From the NCBI RefSeq assembly GCF_014654365.1, contig NZ_BNAY01000006.1, forward strand, positions 427,702 through 491,701: a stretch of 64,000 bases of DNA, given 5' to 3'. Made by a program: the position numbers and the translations under genes. Numbering within the stretch: position 1 is the first letter of the stretch; each line of letters starts with the position of its first letter. Below the pieces are notes generated by a model, which ran no database searches, had not been told where the DNA came from, and was given only the letters and a program-made list of their open reading frames with translations. Shown one piece after another: positions 1-12,665 of this stretch. Origin of the DNA: Amycolatopsis oliviviridis (GTDB taxonomy: Bacteria > Actinomycetota > Actinomycetes > Mycobacteriales > Pseudonocardiaceae).

Positions 1-606
1 GTACGCGTCGGGCACGGAACCACCGAGGGTCTGGGTCGGCAGGCTGACGCCCTTGAGTTTCAGCTGCGGCAACGCGGAGACGTCGAAGGCGTACGTCGCG
101 GCGGCGAACAACGCGCCAGCGTAGATGGTGTCGCCCTTGTGCCACACATACTGCATATGGTGCGGCTCGTTTTCGACGAGCGGACCGACGGTGGCGGTGT
201 TGACGACCTTGCCGTAGGTCGGCGAACCCTGCGTCGCGTCGATCACGGCGAGGAAGTCCGGACCGGGCAACGCGTTCTTGATCTTGTTGAGGCCGCCGCC
301 GAGCGAGCCCGGCAGGTTCTTGATGTCCTTGACCAGGGTGTCGGCGATGTTCTCGTCACCGGCCCAGACCAGCAGCCACTTCTTGCGCTTGCCGTCGCCG
401 CTCCGGGACGCCGCGACGTCCTTGGACACCAGGTGGTTCTGGACCCAGTACTCCTTGCCGTCGGCCGCCTTCTTCGCGTCCTTGACGACCTGGACGTCGG
501 CGTAGGCACTCGTCGCGGAACCGGTATAGGTCACCGTTCCCACGGCGAGCGCCACCGCCATGGCACCTATCACCACTTTTCGCCACTTGGGCGAGTTGGA
601 TAGCAT
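1..606 (-). CDS. Secreted selenium-binding (SBP56)-like protein, partial
   Basis: Reads from an ATG at 606 out of the left window edge, so only the N-terminal 202 codons are visible. A GGGAG ribosome-binding site lies about 6 nt upstream. Residues ~10-36 form a hydrophobic signal segment ending in an Ala-rich cleavage region (SATSAYA). The mature part contains DFLAVIDATQGSPTYGKVV and ENEPHHMQYVW, which resemble the selenium-binding protein 56 / methanethiol oxidase beta-propeller family. The family match is from memory of motifs, and the C-terminal propeller blades are outside the window. SBP56 proteins are usually cytosolic, so an exported form is a variant. It could instead be a generic LVIVD-repeat secreted protein. 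Confidence 0.6.
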   Translation of the reverse strand, partial: MLSNSPKWRKVVIGAMAVALAVGTVTYTGSATSAYADVQVVKDAKKAADGKEYWVQNHLVSKDVAASRSGDGKRKKWLLVWAGDENIADTLVKDIKNLPGSLGGGLNKIKNALPGPDFLAVIDATQGSPTYGKVVNTATVGPLVENEPHHMQYVWHKGDTIYAGALFAAATYAFDVSALPQLKLKGVSLPTQTLGGSVPDAY

Positions 607-1302
607 TCTTTCTCCCTGTTTTCGCTACCGAAGCGCCAGACAATCGGCACACCTCTCCCCTGATTCGCGCAGGCGTCACCGGCGCAAGTGAAGGGGAAAG
701 CAATCAGCCGCCGGTTCGCACAGGAAACCGTTGCGGCACAGCGGAAATCGTCAGCGCGCGAAGAGTTTGCGCATCCGTTTCGGATACGCGAATTCAGCAA
801 TACGCGACGAGCCCGGAATAGGTCAGGAATCCATACACAGCGCGCTTGCTTGCTGCCGCAAGTCAACGTGCCGGCGCCACACCAAGGCGACTGGGGATTG
901 CATGGGCGAAATACTCGTGTGAAGCCGCCAGAGTGTCAATCTGGTGATCAAAGAATGGGACACGCCACGGCCGGGTGAATTTCCCACGATGCGGATGCGC
1001 CATTGGGCCGAATGGGTGGCGGTTTTCCGAGCACTGGGAATTAGACCACTTGGCGGCACTACTGCAGGTCACAACGGACCAGTAACCTGCATACGGCGCC
1101 GCTGTCGACGTTATGATTTCGTTACTCAATCCTGGGAACTCTGGTGCGACCAGGTCTCCCGGAGGCGCACGCTCACTCGGCGTTCGCCGCTCCGCGGCCC
1201 TCGCCCGACCTGCGCTTCCCCGCCCCAGATCGCGTTTAGGGGGCGAAACGCAGGTCGGCGCCGGATCGCGATTAGGGGGCTAAACGCAGGTCGGTCGCGA
1301 GG
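607..1302. other. Intergenic region, no convincing gene
   Basis: About 620 bp upstream of the minus-strand secreted protein. Base composition is less GC-rich than its surroundings and open frames here lack the third-position GC bias of real genes, so I see no gene. It must hold the promoter of the SBP56-like gene, but no clean -35/-10 pair was found. The right end (1228-1293) carries two copies of the palindromic repeat described separately. Confidence 0.5.
1228..1293 (+). repeat. Palindromic intergenic repeat, 2 tandem copies
   Basis: 20-nt cores at 1232-1251 (GCGTTTAGGGGGCGAAACGC) and 1268-1287 (GCGATTAGGGGGCTAAACGC), each flanked by GATC on the left and AGGTC on the right. The two cores are 36 nt apart. 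They lie just past the stop of the minus-strand serine hydrolase gene. Confidence 0.85.
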
Positions 1303-2418
1303 TCAGGCGGGGCCGCAGAGGGCTTCCCGCTTGAGGGTCGCCAGGGCGTCGTCGATGGGGTGCGAGGTTCCTTCGGCGTCCGGCTTGTGCCAGCGCACGA
1401 GGTTCATCGCGGCGGAGAACTGACGCCCGGTGTCGGCGCTGGCCCAGGACATCGTCAAGGCTCCCCACACCGTGCCGTCGTGTCCCCAGAAGGTGCCGTG
1501 CCCCGGGATCTCGGTCTTGTACAGGCCGAGCCCGTAGTCGATCAGCCGCCCGTCCTGCGCGATGACCGGGACCAGACGCTGCATCTCCGCCAGCGAGGAC
1601 AGGCTGACGATCTCGCCGTCGAGCAGCTTGCGATAGAAGCGGTTGAGATCGCCGACGGTCGAGACCAGGCCGGCGCCGGTCATCACCCAGGACATGTTGT
1701 AGACGCTGTAGTCGCGCGGCGGATCGATCGCGCCGAACAGCGCTTCGTACATCCGCGAGTGCGGCCCCACGATCGGCGGACCGGCGGGGAAGCCGGTGTT
1801 CTCGAGTCCTGCGGTTTCGATGATGGTGCGGGCGATGTGCTGCTCCACCGGAGTGCCGGTCAGGTGCTCCAGGAGTTCGCCCAGGAGCAGGTAGTTCGTG
1901 TTGGAGTAGATCCCCGGAGTGCTTCCCGGCTCGCCGGTGGCGGGCGCGCCGACGCCCATCGCGATCAGCTCGTCCGGACGGAACCGCCGGAACCGGTTGT
2001 CGTCGAGGCTCCCAGGGGCGAGTTCCTGGAGCGACGGGAACGCGTAGGGCAGGTACTCGGCGAGGCCGCTGGTGTGGTTGAGCAGCATGCGGACCGTGAT
2101 CCTCCGGCCTCGTTCACCGGGGACCAGATGCGGCAGATAGTCGCCGATCGGCGCGTCGAGCCCGAGCCGACCGGCCTCGACCTGGCGCAGAACCGCCGCC
2201 GAGACGAAGGTCTTGGTGACGCTGCCGACGCGCTGCCGCATCCCGGGCTCGACGGGGCGGCCGGTTTCGAGGTCCGCGACTCCGGCGGCGCCGCGCCAGA
2301 TGCGCTTGCCCACGCGCACCTCGGCGAACGCACCCGGCACCCCCGCCCGATGGACACCGTCCAAAGCGGACCGCAGGTTCTTCGTGGCCATGTTCTCGTC
2401 TGTCACAGGAGATTCCAT
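1303..2418 (-). CDS. Beta-lactamase-family serine hydrolase
   Basis: 371-residue protein of the class C beta-lactamase / D-alanyl-D-alanine carboxypeptidase / esterase fold. The nucleophile motif SVTK (S-x-x-K) is near residue 65, the YSN (Y-x-N) motif is within YSNTNY near residue 172, and a late HDG stands in the position of the KTG/HxG triad. No signal peptide or membrane segment is seen, so it is probably cytoplasmic and acts on an ester, lactam or peptide that cannot be named. The ATG at 2418 is preferred because GAAAGGA lies 7-8 nt upstream. A start at 2427 or upstream would run into the repeat cluster. It stands alone on the minus strand downstream of rpoC. Confidence 0.8.
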   Translation of the reverse strand: MESPVTDENMATKNLRSALDGVHRAGVPGAFAEVRVGKRIWRGAAGVADLETGRPVEPGMRQRVGSVTKTFVSAAVLRQVEAGRLGLDAPIGDYLPHLVPGERGRRITVRMLLNHTSGLAEYLPYAFPSLQELAPGSLDDNRFRRFRPDELIAMGVGAPATGEPGSTPGIYSNTNYLLLGELLEHLTGTPVEQHIARTIIETAGLENTGFPAGPPIVGPHSRMYEALFGAIDPPRDYSVYNMSWVMTGAGLVSTVGDLNRFYRKLLDGEIVSLSSLAEMQRLVPVIAQDGRLIDYGLGLYKTEIPGHGTFWGHDGTVWGALTMSWASADTGRQFSAAMNLVRWHKPDAEGTSHPIDDALATLKREALCGPA

Positions 2419-2520
2419 ATGGACCATCCTTTCGACCGGCAGCCCCGGGATCGCCCGCCATCCGTCGCGCATCGAGGCCGATACCGCACCGTTCGTCGGC
2501 CGCCCTCGCCCCTGCGCCCG

Positions 2521-2620
2521 GATCACGATTAGGGGGCTAAACGCAAGTGCGCCCGGATCGCGATCAGGGGGCTAAACGCAAGTGCCCCCGGATCACGATT
2601 AGGGGGCTAAACGCAGGTCG
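2521..2620 (+). repeat. Palindromic intergenic repeat, 3 tandem copies
   Basis: Three copies at a fixed pitch of 35 nt, with cores at 2525-2544, 2560-2579 and 2595-2614. Two begin ACGATTAG and one GCGATCAG; all end GGGGCTAAACGC. They lie upstream of the serine hydrolase and downstream of the rpoC terminator. The regular pitch looks CRISPR-like, but the separators are only about 6 nt and no cas gene is present. Confidence 0.85.
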
Positions 2621-2680
2621 GGCCGGGCGGAGCGGAGGGCGAGAAGGACCGGGCCGAGAAGGGCGGGACCCCGGAAACGG

Positions 2681-2713
2681 GAAAGGCCCCCGCCGGGTCG
2701 GCGGGGGCCTTTC
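2681..2713 (-). terminator. Rho-independent terminator of rpoBC
   Basis: Perfect 14-bp stem GAAAGGCCCCCGCC / GGCGGGGGCCTTTC with a 5-nt loop, about 20 nt past the rpoC stop. No long T tract, as is usual in actinobacteria. Confidence 0.8.
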
Positions 2714-2731
2714 TCGTGGTTATCGCTTCGG

Positions 2732-6643
<3,912 letters not shown>

Positions 6644-6701
6644 GTCTTTACATCCCCTTGGGGTTGATGCGACTAGAGGAGTTGGCGAGCGGAGGCGGGA
6701 G

Positions 6702-6730
6702 CCTGGCGGGCTCCCGCCTCATCGCGGGTC
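6702..6730 (-). promoter_or_regulatory. rpoB-rpoC intercistronic hairpin
   Basis: Perfect 12-bp inverted repeat GAGGCGGGAGCC / GGCTCCCGCCTC with a 5-nt loop, starting inside the rpoB stop codon. There is no T tract. It could be an attenuator or partial terminator, or an RNA-processing or mRNA-stability element between the beta and beta' cistrons. The structure is seen directly; the role is inference. Confidence 0.6.
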
Positions 6731-9700
6731 AGTGCACGACGTCGTCCACCGAGGGCGACTCGTTGCGGGACAGGTTGATGCCGAGGTTGGCCGCGGCACG
6801 CTCGAGGTCCTCGTCGTCGGAGTCGCGCATCTCGATCGCGGCGCCGTCGCTGGACAGCACCTCGACGTTGAGGCAGAGCGACTGGAGCTCCTTCAGGAGC
6901 ACCTTGAACGACTCCGGGATGCCCGGCTCGGGGATGTTCTCCCCCTTGACGATGGCCTCGTACACCTTGACGCGGCCGACCACGTCGTCCGACTTGATCG
7001 TCAGGAGCTCCTGCAGGGTGTACGCGGCGCCGTACGCCTGCATCGCCCAGCACTCCATCTCGCCGAACCGCTGGCCACCGAACTGCGCCTTACCACCCAG
7101 CGGCTGCTGCGTGATCATCGAGTACGGGCCGGTGGAACGGGCGTGGATCTTGTCGTCGACCAGGTGGTGCAGCTTCAGGATGTACATGTAGCCGACCGAG
7201 ACCGGGTACGGGTACGGCTCGCCGGAGCGGCCGTCGAGCAGCGTGGCCTTGCCGTTCTGCTTGACCATGCGCTCGCCGTCGCGGTTCGGCTTGGTCGCCG
7301 CGAGCAGCCCGGTGAGCTCCTCTTCCTTGGCGCCGTCGAACACCGGGGTGGCGGTGTTCGTGCCGGGGTCGACGTCGTAGAGCTCCTCGTTGAGGTTCTT
7401 CGCCCAGTCGGGCTCGCCCTCGATCTTCCAGCCCTGCGACGCCAGCCAGCCCAGGTGAAGCTCCAGGACCTGGCCGATGTTCATACGACGCGGGACACCG
7501 TGGGTGTTCAGGATGATGTCGACGGGCGTGCCGTCCTCCATGAACGGCATGTCCTCGGCGGGGAGGATCTTGCCGATGACACCCTTGTTCCCGTGGCGGC
7601 CGGCGAGCTTGTCGCCCGGCTGGATCTTCCGCTTCTGGGCCACGTAGACGCGGACCAGTTCGTTGACGCCCGGGGGCAGCTCGTCGTCGTCCTCGCGCGA
7701 GAACACGCGGATGCCGATGACCTTGCCGGTCTCACCGTGCGGCACCTTCAGCGAGGTGTCGCGGACCTCACGGGCCTTCTCGCCGAAGATCGCGCGGAGC
7801 AGGCGCTCTTCCGGGGTCAGCTCGGTCTCGCCCTTGGGCGTGACCTTGCCGACCAGGATGTCGCCGTCGCGGACCTCGGCACCGATGCGGATGATGCCGC
7901 GCTCGTCGAGGTCGGCGAGGACCTCCTCGGAGACGTTCGGGATGTCCCGGGTGATCTCTTCGGCGCCCAGCTTGGTGTCGCGGGCGTCGATCTCGTGCTC
8001 CTCGATGTGGATCGACGTGAGCACGTCGTCCTGCACCAGGCGCTCGGAGAGGATGATCGCGTCCTCGTAGTTGTGGCCCTCCCACGGCATGACCGCGACG
8101 AGCAGGTTCTTGCCGAGCGCCATCTCACCGTTCTCGGTGGACGGGCCGTCGGCGATGACCTGACCCTGCTCGACCCGGTCGCCCTCGTTGACGATCGGGC
8201 GGTGGTTGAAGCAGGTGCCGTGGTTCGAGCGGCGGAACTTGTACAGTCCGTAGCTCTTCCGCGTGCCGTCGTCGTGCATGATCGTGATCAGGTCGGCCGA
8301 GAGCTCCTCGACGACACCGGCCTGCTCGGCGACGAGCACGTCACCGGCGTCCACCGCGGCACGCAGCTCCACGCCGGTACCGACCAGCGGGGCCGAGTTG
8401 CGCAGCAGCGGAACGGCCTGACGCTGCATGTTCGCGCCCATCAGCGCGCGGTTCGCGTCGTCGTGCTCGAGGAACGGGATCATCGCCGTCGCGACCGAGA
8501 CCATCTGCCGCGGCGAGACGTCCATGTAGTCCACGTCCAGCGGGTCGATCAGCTCGACCTCGCCGCCCTTCTTACGGACGAGGACGCGGTCTTCGACGAA
8601 GGTGCCGTCGTCGTGGATCGGCGCGTTCGCCTGCGCCTTCACGAAGCGGTCTTCCTCGTCCGCGGTGAGGTAGTCGACCTGGTCGGTGACGCGGCCCTCG
8701 ACGACCTTGCGGTACGGGGTCTCGATGAAACCGAACGGGTTGACCCGCGCGTACGAGCAGAGCGAACCGATCAGGCCGATGTTCGGGCCTTCCGGCGTCT
8801 CGATCGGGCACATGCGGCCGTAGTGCGACGGGTGGACGTCACGGACCTCCATGCCGGCGCGCTCACGCGACAGACCACCGGGGCCGAGGGCGGACAGACG
8901 ACGCTTGTGCGTCAGCCCCGACAGCGGGTTGTTCTGGTCCATGAACTGCGACAGCTGCGAAGTCCCGAAGAACTCCTTGATCGCCGCCACGACGGGACGG
9001 ATGTTGATCAGGGTCTGCGGCGTGATCGCCTCGACGTCCTGCGTGGTCATCCGCTCGCGGACGACGCGCTCCATCCGGGACAGACCCACGCGGATCTGGT
9101 TCTGGATGAGCTCGCCGACGGTGCGGAGACGACGGTTGCCGAAGTGGTCGATGTCGTCGGTCTCGACCGGGATGGTCTGGTCGCCGACGGTCGCCTTGTC
9201 CTCGCCCGCGTGCAGGCGGACCAGGTACTCGATCGTCGAGACGATGTCCTCTTCGGTCAGCGTCCCGGTGTCGTACGGCGTGGTCAGGCCGAGCTTCTTG
9301 TTCAGCTTGTACCGGCCGACCTTGGCCAGGTCGTAGCGCTTCGGCTTGAAGAACAGGTTCTCCAGCAGCGTCTGCGCGCTCTCCTTGGTGGGCGGTTCGC
9401 CCGGGCGCAGCTTGCGGTAGATGTCGAGCAGCGCCTCGTCGGTGCCGGCGGTGTGGTCCTTCTCGAGGGTGGCGAGCAGCGTCTCGGAGAAGGAGAAGCG
9501 CTCGCGGATCGCCTCGGTGGTCCAGCCGAGCGCCTTCAGCAGCACGGTGACCGGCTGGCGGCGCTTGCGGTCGATGCGGACGCCGACGGTGTCGCGCTTG
9601 TCGACGTCGAACTCGAGCCAGGCACCCCGGCTCGGGATGACGCGGACGTTGAAGACGTCCTTGTCCGTGGTCTTGTCGACGCTGGTGTCGAAGTACACAC

Positions 9701-10229
9701 CCGGCGAACGGACCAGCTGGGACACGACGACACGCTCGGTGCCGTTGATGACGAAGGTGCCCTTGTCGGTCATCACCGGGAAGTCGCCCATGAAGACCGT
9801 CTGGCTCTTGATCTCGCCGGTGTTGTTGTTCACGAACTCGGCGGTCACGAACAACGGGGCCGCGTACGTCATGTCCTTGTCCTTGCACTCCTCGACGGAG
9901 GCCTTGACCTCGTCGAAGCGCGGGTCGGAGAAGGACAGCGACATGGATCCGGAGAAGTCTTCGATCGGCGAGATCTCGTTGAGGACCTCTTCCAGGCCGC
10001 CGACCGGGTTTTCTTCACCTTCTTCGACGCGGCGTTCGAACCACGCCTCGTCGCCGGTGAACCATTCAAAGGACCTGATCTGCACGTCGAGCAGGTTCGG
10101 GGTGCTGAGCGGCTCGCGAATCTTTGCGAAGGAGACCCGCTTGGGGGCTCCCGGGATTCCCGTGGACTCCGAGCGAGATACAGCCGAGGTGGTCGCAGCA
10201 GTGGCCTGGTTCGCGGGAGAGACTGCCAA
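6729..10229 (-). CDS. rpoB: DNA-directed RNA polymerase subunit beta
   Basis: 1166-residue beta subunit. The TTG at 10229 is chosen because GGAAGGA lies 6 nt upstream and the resulting N-terminus fits the mycobacterial TTG-initiated RpoB; a TTG at 10250 is possible but has no ribosome-binding site. The rifampicin-binding cluster (about residues 424-450, containing QLSQFMDQNN and THKRRLSALG) has the sensitive-type residues at the equivalents of D516, H526 and S531. That argues against this being a rifamycin-resistant copy. The C-terminal clamp motif GGKAQFGGQRFGEME is intact. Co-transcribed with rpoC. Unusually, an mce operon separates it from rplJL. Confidence 0.98.
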   Translation of the reverse strand: MAVSPANQATAATTSAVSRSESTGIPGAPKRVSFAKIREPLSTPNLLDVQIRSFEWFTGDEAWFERRVEEGEENPVGGLEEVLNEISPIEDFSGSMSLSFSDPRFDEVKASVEECKDKDMTYAAPLFVTAEFVNNNTGEIKSQTVFMGDFPVMTDKGTFVINGTERVVVSQLVRSPGVYFDTSVDKTTDKDVFNVRVIPSRGAWLEFDVDKRDTVGVRIDRKRRQPVTVLLKALGWTTEAIRERFSFSETLLATLEKDHTAGTDEALLDIYRKLRPGEPPTKESAQTLLENLFFKPKRYDLAKVGRYKLNKKLGLTTPYDTGTLTEEDIVSTIEYLVRLHAGEDKATVGDQTIPVETDDIDHFGNRRLRTVGELIQNQIRVGLSRMERVVRERMTTQDVEAITPQTLINIRPVVAAIKEFFGTSQLSQFMDQNNPLSGLTHKRRLSALGPGGLSRERAGMEVRDVHPSHYGRMCPIETPEGPNIGLIGSLCSYARVNPFGFIETPYRKVVEGRVTDQVDYLTADEEDRFVKAQANAPIHDDGTFVEDRVLVRKKGGEVELIDPLDVDYMDVSPRQMVSVATAMIPFLEHDDANRALMGANMQRQAVPLLRNSAPLVGTGVELRAAVDAGDVLVAEQAGVVEELSADLITIMHDDGTRKSYGLYKFRRSNHGTCFNHRPIVNEGDRVEQGQVIADGPSTENGEMALGKNLLVAVMPWEGHNYEDAIILSERLVQDDVLTSIHIEEHEIDARDTKLGAEEITRDIPNVSEEVLADLDERGIIRIGAEVRDGDILVGKVTPKGETELTPEERLLRAIFGEKAREVRDTSLKVPHGETGKVIGIRVFSREDDDELPPGVNELVRVYVAQKRKIQPGDKLAGRHGNKGVIGKILPAEDMPFMEDGTPVDIILNTHGVPRRMNIGQVLELHLGWLASQGWKIEGEPDWAKNLNEELYDVDPGTNTATPVFDGAKEEELTGLLAATKPNRDGERMVKQNGKATLLDGRSGEPYPYPVSVGYMYILKLHHLVDDKIHARSTGPYSMITQQPLGGKAQFGGQRFGEMECWAMQAYGAAYTLQELLTIKSDDVVGRVKVYEAIVKGENIPEPGIPESFKVLLKELQSLCLNVEVLSSDGAAIEMRDSDDEDLERAAANLGINLSRNESPSVDDVVH

Positions 10230-10656
10230 GATGCGTCCTTCCGGGGACAATGAGCGGTGAGCAGCCGCGTCAGCAACAGCTGAAGCGGACTGTCAAGGGT
10301 GCCGTGTGCCCACTATCCTAACTACCGGCTCCGGGCAGCCTGAAAGAGGGCAGCGCAAAGAAGCAGTCTAGCCCGAACGTCGCGGTCTGTCCAGGGGGCG
10401 CTCCCGATGGGGCCCAGCCTGCATCGCAACGTCTTCAGGTATGCCTCTCCTGGCTTCCCCGGGCCGTCCCTCCCGCAAGGGCACCGCCGGTTCTCGCCGT
10501 TGCCAGTAAGCGTGACCCCACAGGGGCTCTGAGTCAAGATGCCGCGCGGTGGTCCCGCCGGTTGGCGCAGCGTCGAAGTAGGTCCGCACGGGGTGCTTCA
10601 CAGGACGATCATCCTGGTTACCGCCCGGTACCCGCAGGTTACGGCGCTGGGGCGCG

Positions 10657-11061
10657 GACCTGCGTTTAGCCCCCTAATCGCGATCCGGCCGCCGGGGTGT
10701 CCCGCAGGGTCACCGGGTCGGGGTGGGGCCGTTCCGGGGCCGCTGGCGGCCTGTGGCGGCTGTGAACGGTGAGTCGGCTGGTGCGGTGCACAGGGAGGCC
10801 CTCAGATCGCGATTAGGGGGCGAAACGCGACGCGGGCGGCCACTTGCGTTTAGCCCCCTAATCGCGATCCGGAGGGGCCTCAGGCACCCGCGGCCAGATC
10901 GCGATTAGCCCGCTAAACGCAAGTGCGACGGCGCGACGGGCAAGACGCCGTGAAGGCCTCCTTGAGGGACTCTGGGTCCCTCAAGGAGGCCTTCACGGAA
11001 CGAGCACGGGCCCGCAGGTGGGCGCGGCACCGGATCGCGATTAGGGGGCTAAACGCAGGTC
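10657..11061. repeat. Palindromic intergenic repeat, 5 copies in both orientations
   Basis: Cores at 10662-10681 (inverted), 10809-10828, 10846-10865 (inverted), 10901-10920 and 11037-11056. The copy at 10901 has CCCG in place of GGGG in the loop while the stem GCGATTAG...CTAAACGC is kept. The copy at 10809 has CGAAA in place of CTAAA. This is the densest cluster in the window. Confidence 0.85.
10948..10998. repeat. Perfect 23-bp inverted repeat (long hairpin)
   Basis: Left arm 10948-10970, right arm 10976-10998, exact reverse complements, with the 5-nt loop TCTGG. The stem contains GAAGGCCTCCTTGAGGGAC. It lies between the palindromic repeats downstream of the mce operon. Its length and perfection exceed ordinary terminators, although it could terminate mce transcripts coming from the right. 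Confidence 0.85.
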
Positions 11062-11068
11062 GGGGGCG

Positions 11069-12085
11069 CTACTTCGAGGGGGCCGGGGAAGCGGGGGGTG
11101 AGGCCGGGGCCGAGGAGGCCGTGGGGTTCGGCGGAGCGGCGTAGGTGTTCATCGCCGTGATCTTCCACTTGTCGCCCTGCAGCTCCGCGTTCAAATGCAG
11201 CTGCGCGCTCCCGGCGGTGGTCTTGTTCGTGTCGGCCCGCGTCGAGCTCTGGTCGACGAACACCATCACGTCGGCCCGGTCACCCTCCAGCCGGATCACG
11301 GCGCTGCGGGTGACCTTGCAGGTCACGACCATCTTCTGCTGCGGGGCCAGCCGCTTCACCTCGCCCATCAGCAGGTTGTACTTCGCCCGCACCTCGTCGT
11401 TGACCAGCAGGTCGCCCGCCGCGGTCTCGGTCTTCGAGATGTTCTTGTAGTCGTACGAGAACAGCGCCTCGGTAGCCTTCGCGACCTGGTCCTTGACCTG
11501 CGCGGTCTTCGCGACGTCCAGCAGCGCCGTGTTGTCCGTCGAGCTGGACACGTCGTCGGCCTGGATCTTGAAGAGCACCGCGGTCGCGGCCAGCAGCAGC
11601 CCGACGACGACCAGCGCGCCCGCCAGGATCAGCTTGCCGGACCCGGGCTTCTTGGGCTTCTCCTCGGAGGACTCGGCGACCTCGGCTTCGGCCTCTTCGA
11701 TGTCGTCCGGCTTCTCCTCGGCGACCGCACGCGCCTTCGCCCGCGGACTCGGCTTCGCGACGACCTCTTCTTCGAGGGCCTCCTCGACCTCCGAAGGCTC
11801 CTCGACGGTCTCGACAGCCTCAGCAGCGTCCTCAGAGGACTCGACAGGCTCAGCAGCCTCGACGGGCTCCGGCTCGGGCACAGGGCGGGGAGCGGGCCGC
11901 GGCGACGGACGGCGCACCGGCGTCTCGTCGACCTCCGGCACCGAGACCTCCGAGACGGAGGCTTCCGAAGCGGAGGCCTCCGAGGCAGGGGCCTCGGGAG
12001 CGGAAGCGGGCCGTCGCAGACCGGCCACCCGGGGGCGGCGCACCGGCGGAGTGCTGCGAGGAGGCTGGCGACGGGAGGGGGGCAC
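11069..12085 (-). CDS. Mce-associated membrane protein with acidic N-terminal tail
   Basis: 338 residues from a GTG at 12085 with GGAG about 10 nt upstream. Residues 1-145 are a low-complexity cytoplasmic tail: first basic/proline-rich, then repeats of SEAS/SEVS, then Glu/Ala-rich. One transmembrane helix (LILAGALVVVGLLL, ~150-170) precedes a ~150-residue extracytoplasmic domain typical of Mce-associated proteins (Mas/Mam). Last gene of the mce operon, 27 nt after the preceding Mas gene. Such proteins are thought to stabilise the Mce complex; the function of the tail is unknown. The family call rests on context and architecture. Confidence 0.8.
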   Translation of the reverse strand: MPPSRRQPPRSTPPVRRPRVAGLRRPASAPEAPASEASASEASVSEVSVPEVDETPVRRPSPRPAPRPVPEPEPVEAAEPVESSEDAAEAVETVEEPSEVEEALEEEVVAKPSPRAKARAVAEEKPDDIEEAEAEVAESSEEKPKKPGSGKLILAGALVVVGLLLAATAVLFKIQADDVSSSTDNTALLDVAKTAQVKDQVAKATEALFSYDYKNISKTETAAGDLLVNDEVRAKYNLLMGEVKRLAPQQKMVVTCKVTRSAVIRLEGDRADVMVFVDQSSTRADTNKTTAGSAQLHLNAELQGDKWKITAMNTYAAPPNPTASSAPASPPASPAPSK

Positions 12086-12112
12086 TACGAGGCTCCGTTC
12101 TAGGTGACGCTC

Positions 12113-12634
12113 TTACTGACCGGCCGCGACGAGGGGCACGTTGTCGATCCCGGACAGCTTCCACTCATCGCCGACCCGGGTCATCGAGACCTCCAGGCGC
12201 AACGCCTTCGAGCTCGACTTGTCGCCCTGGGTGACCTGGGTGGTGATGGCGGCGAGGAAGCTCGCCTTGCCCTCGTGGTCGTCGAGTTCCTCGACCGCGA
12301 TGTCCTGGATCGTGGTCGCGACCTTGGTCTTCGCGTCGCTGAGCGCCTTGCGGTACGTCGGCTCCAGCTGCGACAGCTGCTGGCTCATCTTGTCGTCGGA
12401 GACGGCCTTCTGCTGGTTGAAGAACGCGTCGAGGTTCTCGAAGTCGACCTCGGTGTACGCCTTGATCGCGGTGCCGCCCGCCTTGGCCACTTCGTCCCGC
12501 GAGCGCGCCAGGTCGGCGTTGTCGTCCGACGCCGCCACCGCCCACTGGACACCGAAGATCGCCGCGGCGACGAAGGCGGCCAGGGCGAACGCCGCCGCCC
12601 CGAGGACCAGGGTCCGCGATCGAGAAGAACTCAT
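12113..12634 (-). CDS. Mce-associated membrane protein
   Basis: 173 residues from an ATG at 12634 with GGAG about 5 nt upstream. A single N-terminal transmembrane helix (~residues 8-34) is followed by an extracytoplasmic alpha/beta domain ending GDEWKLSGIDNVPLV, the typical Mas C-terminus. It follows mceF by about 30 nt, the usual place for Mas genes. Expected to work with the MceA-F assembly at the cell envelope. Confidence 0.85.
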   Translation of the reverse strand: MSSSRSRTLVLGAAAFALAAFVAAAIFGVQWAVAASDDNADLARSRDEVAKAGGTAIKAYTEVDFENLDAFFNQQKAVSDDKMSQQLSQLEPTYRKALSDAKTKVATTIQDIAVEELDDHEGKASFLAAITTQVTQGDKSSSKALRLEVSMTRVGDEWKLSGIDNVPLVAAGQ

Positions 12635-12665
12635 GACACTCCAGGGTAGGTATACGGTCTCGGGC

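Larger units (their letters stand above)
10230..11068 (-). promoter_or_regulatory. rpoB upstream region
   Basis: About 840 bp with no convincing gene, lying between the 3' end of the mce operon and rpoB and presumably holding the rpoBC promoter. Reading the minus strand, TAGGAT (10315-10320) is a plausible -10 element and TTGACA (10291-10296) a plausible -35, but neither has an ideal partner. The distal half (10657-11061) is packed with repeats and a 23-bp perfect hairpin, listed separately. Promoter assignment is weak. Confidence 0.4.

Noticed and set aside
944..1423. 159-codon frame across 944-1423
   Set aside because: No codon bias, runs through the palindromic repeats and into the antisense of the serine hydrolase.
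1360..2532. 390-codon plus-strand frame opposite the serine hydrolase
   Set aside because: No motifs, Arg/Val-rich composition of an antisense frame; the hydrolase motifs are on the minus strand.
2521..2620. CRISPR-like array
   Set aside because: Separators are only ~6 nt and identical in kind, units are palindromic and scattered elsewhere, and no cas genes are present.
8900..8990. Rifamycin-resistance-type rpoB
   Set aside because: The rifampicin-binding cluster shows sensitive-type residues at the equivalents of D516, H526 and S531.
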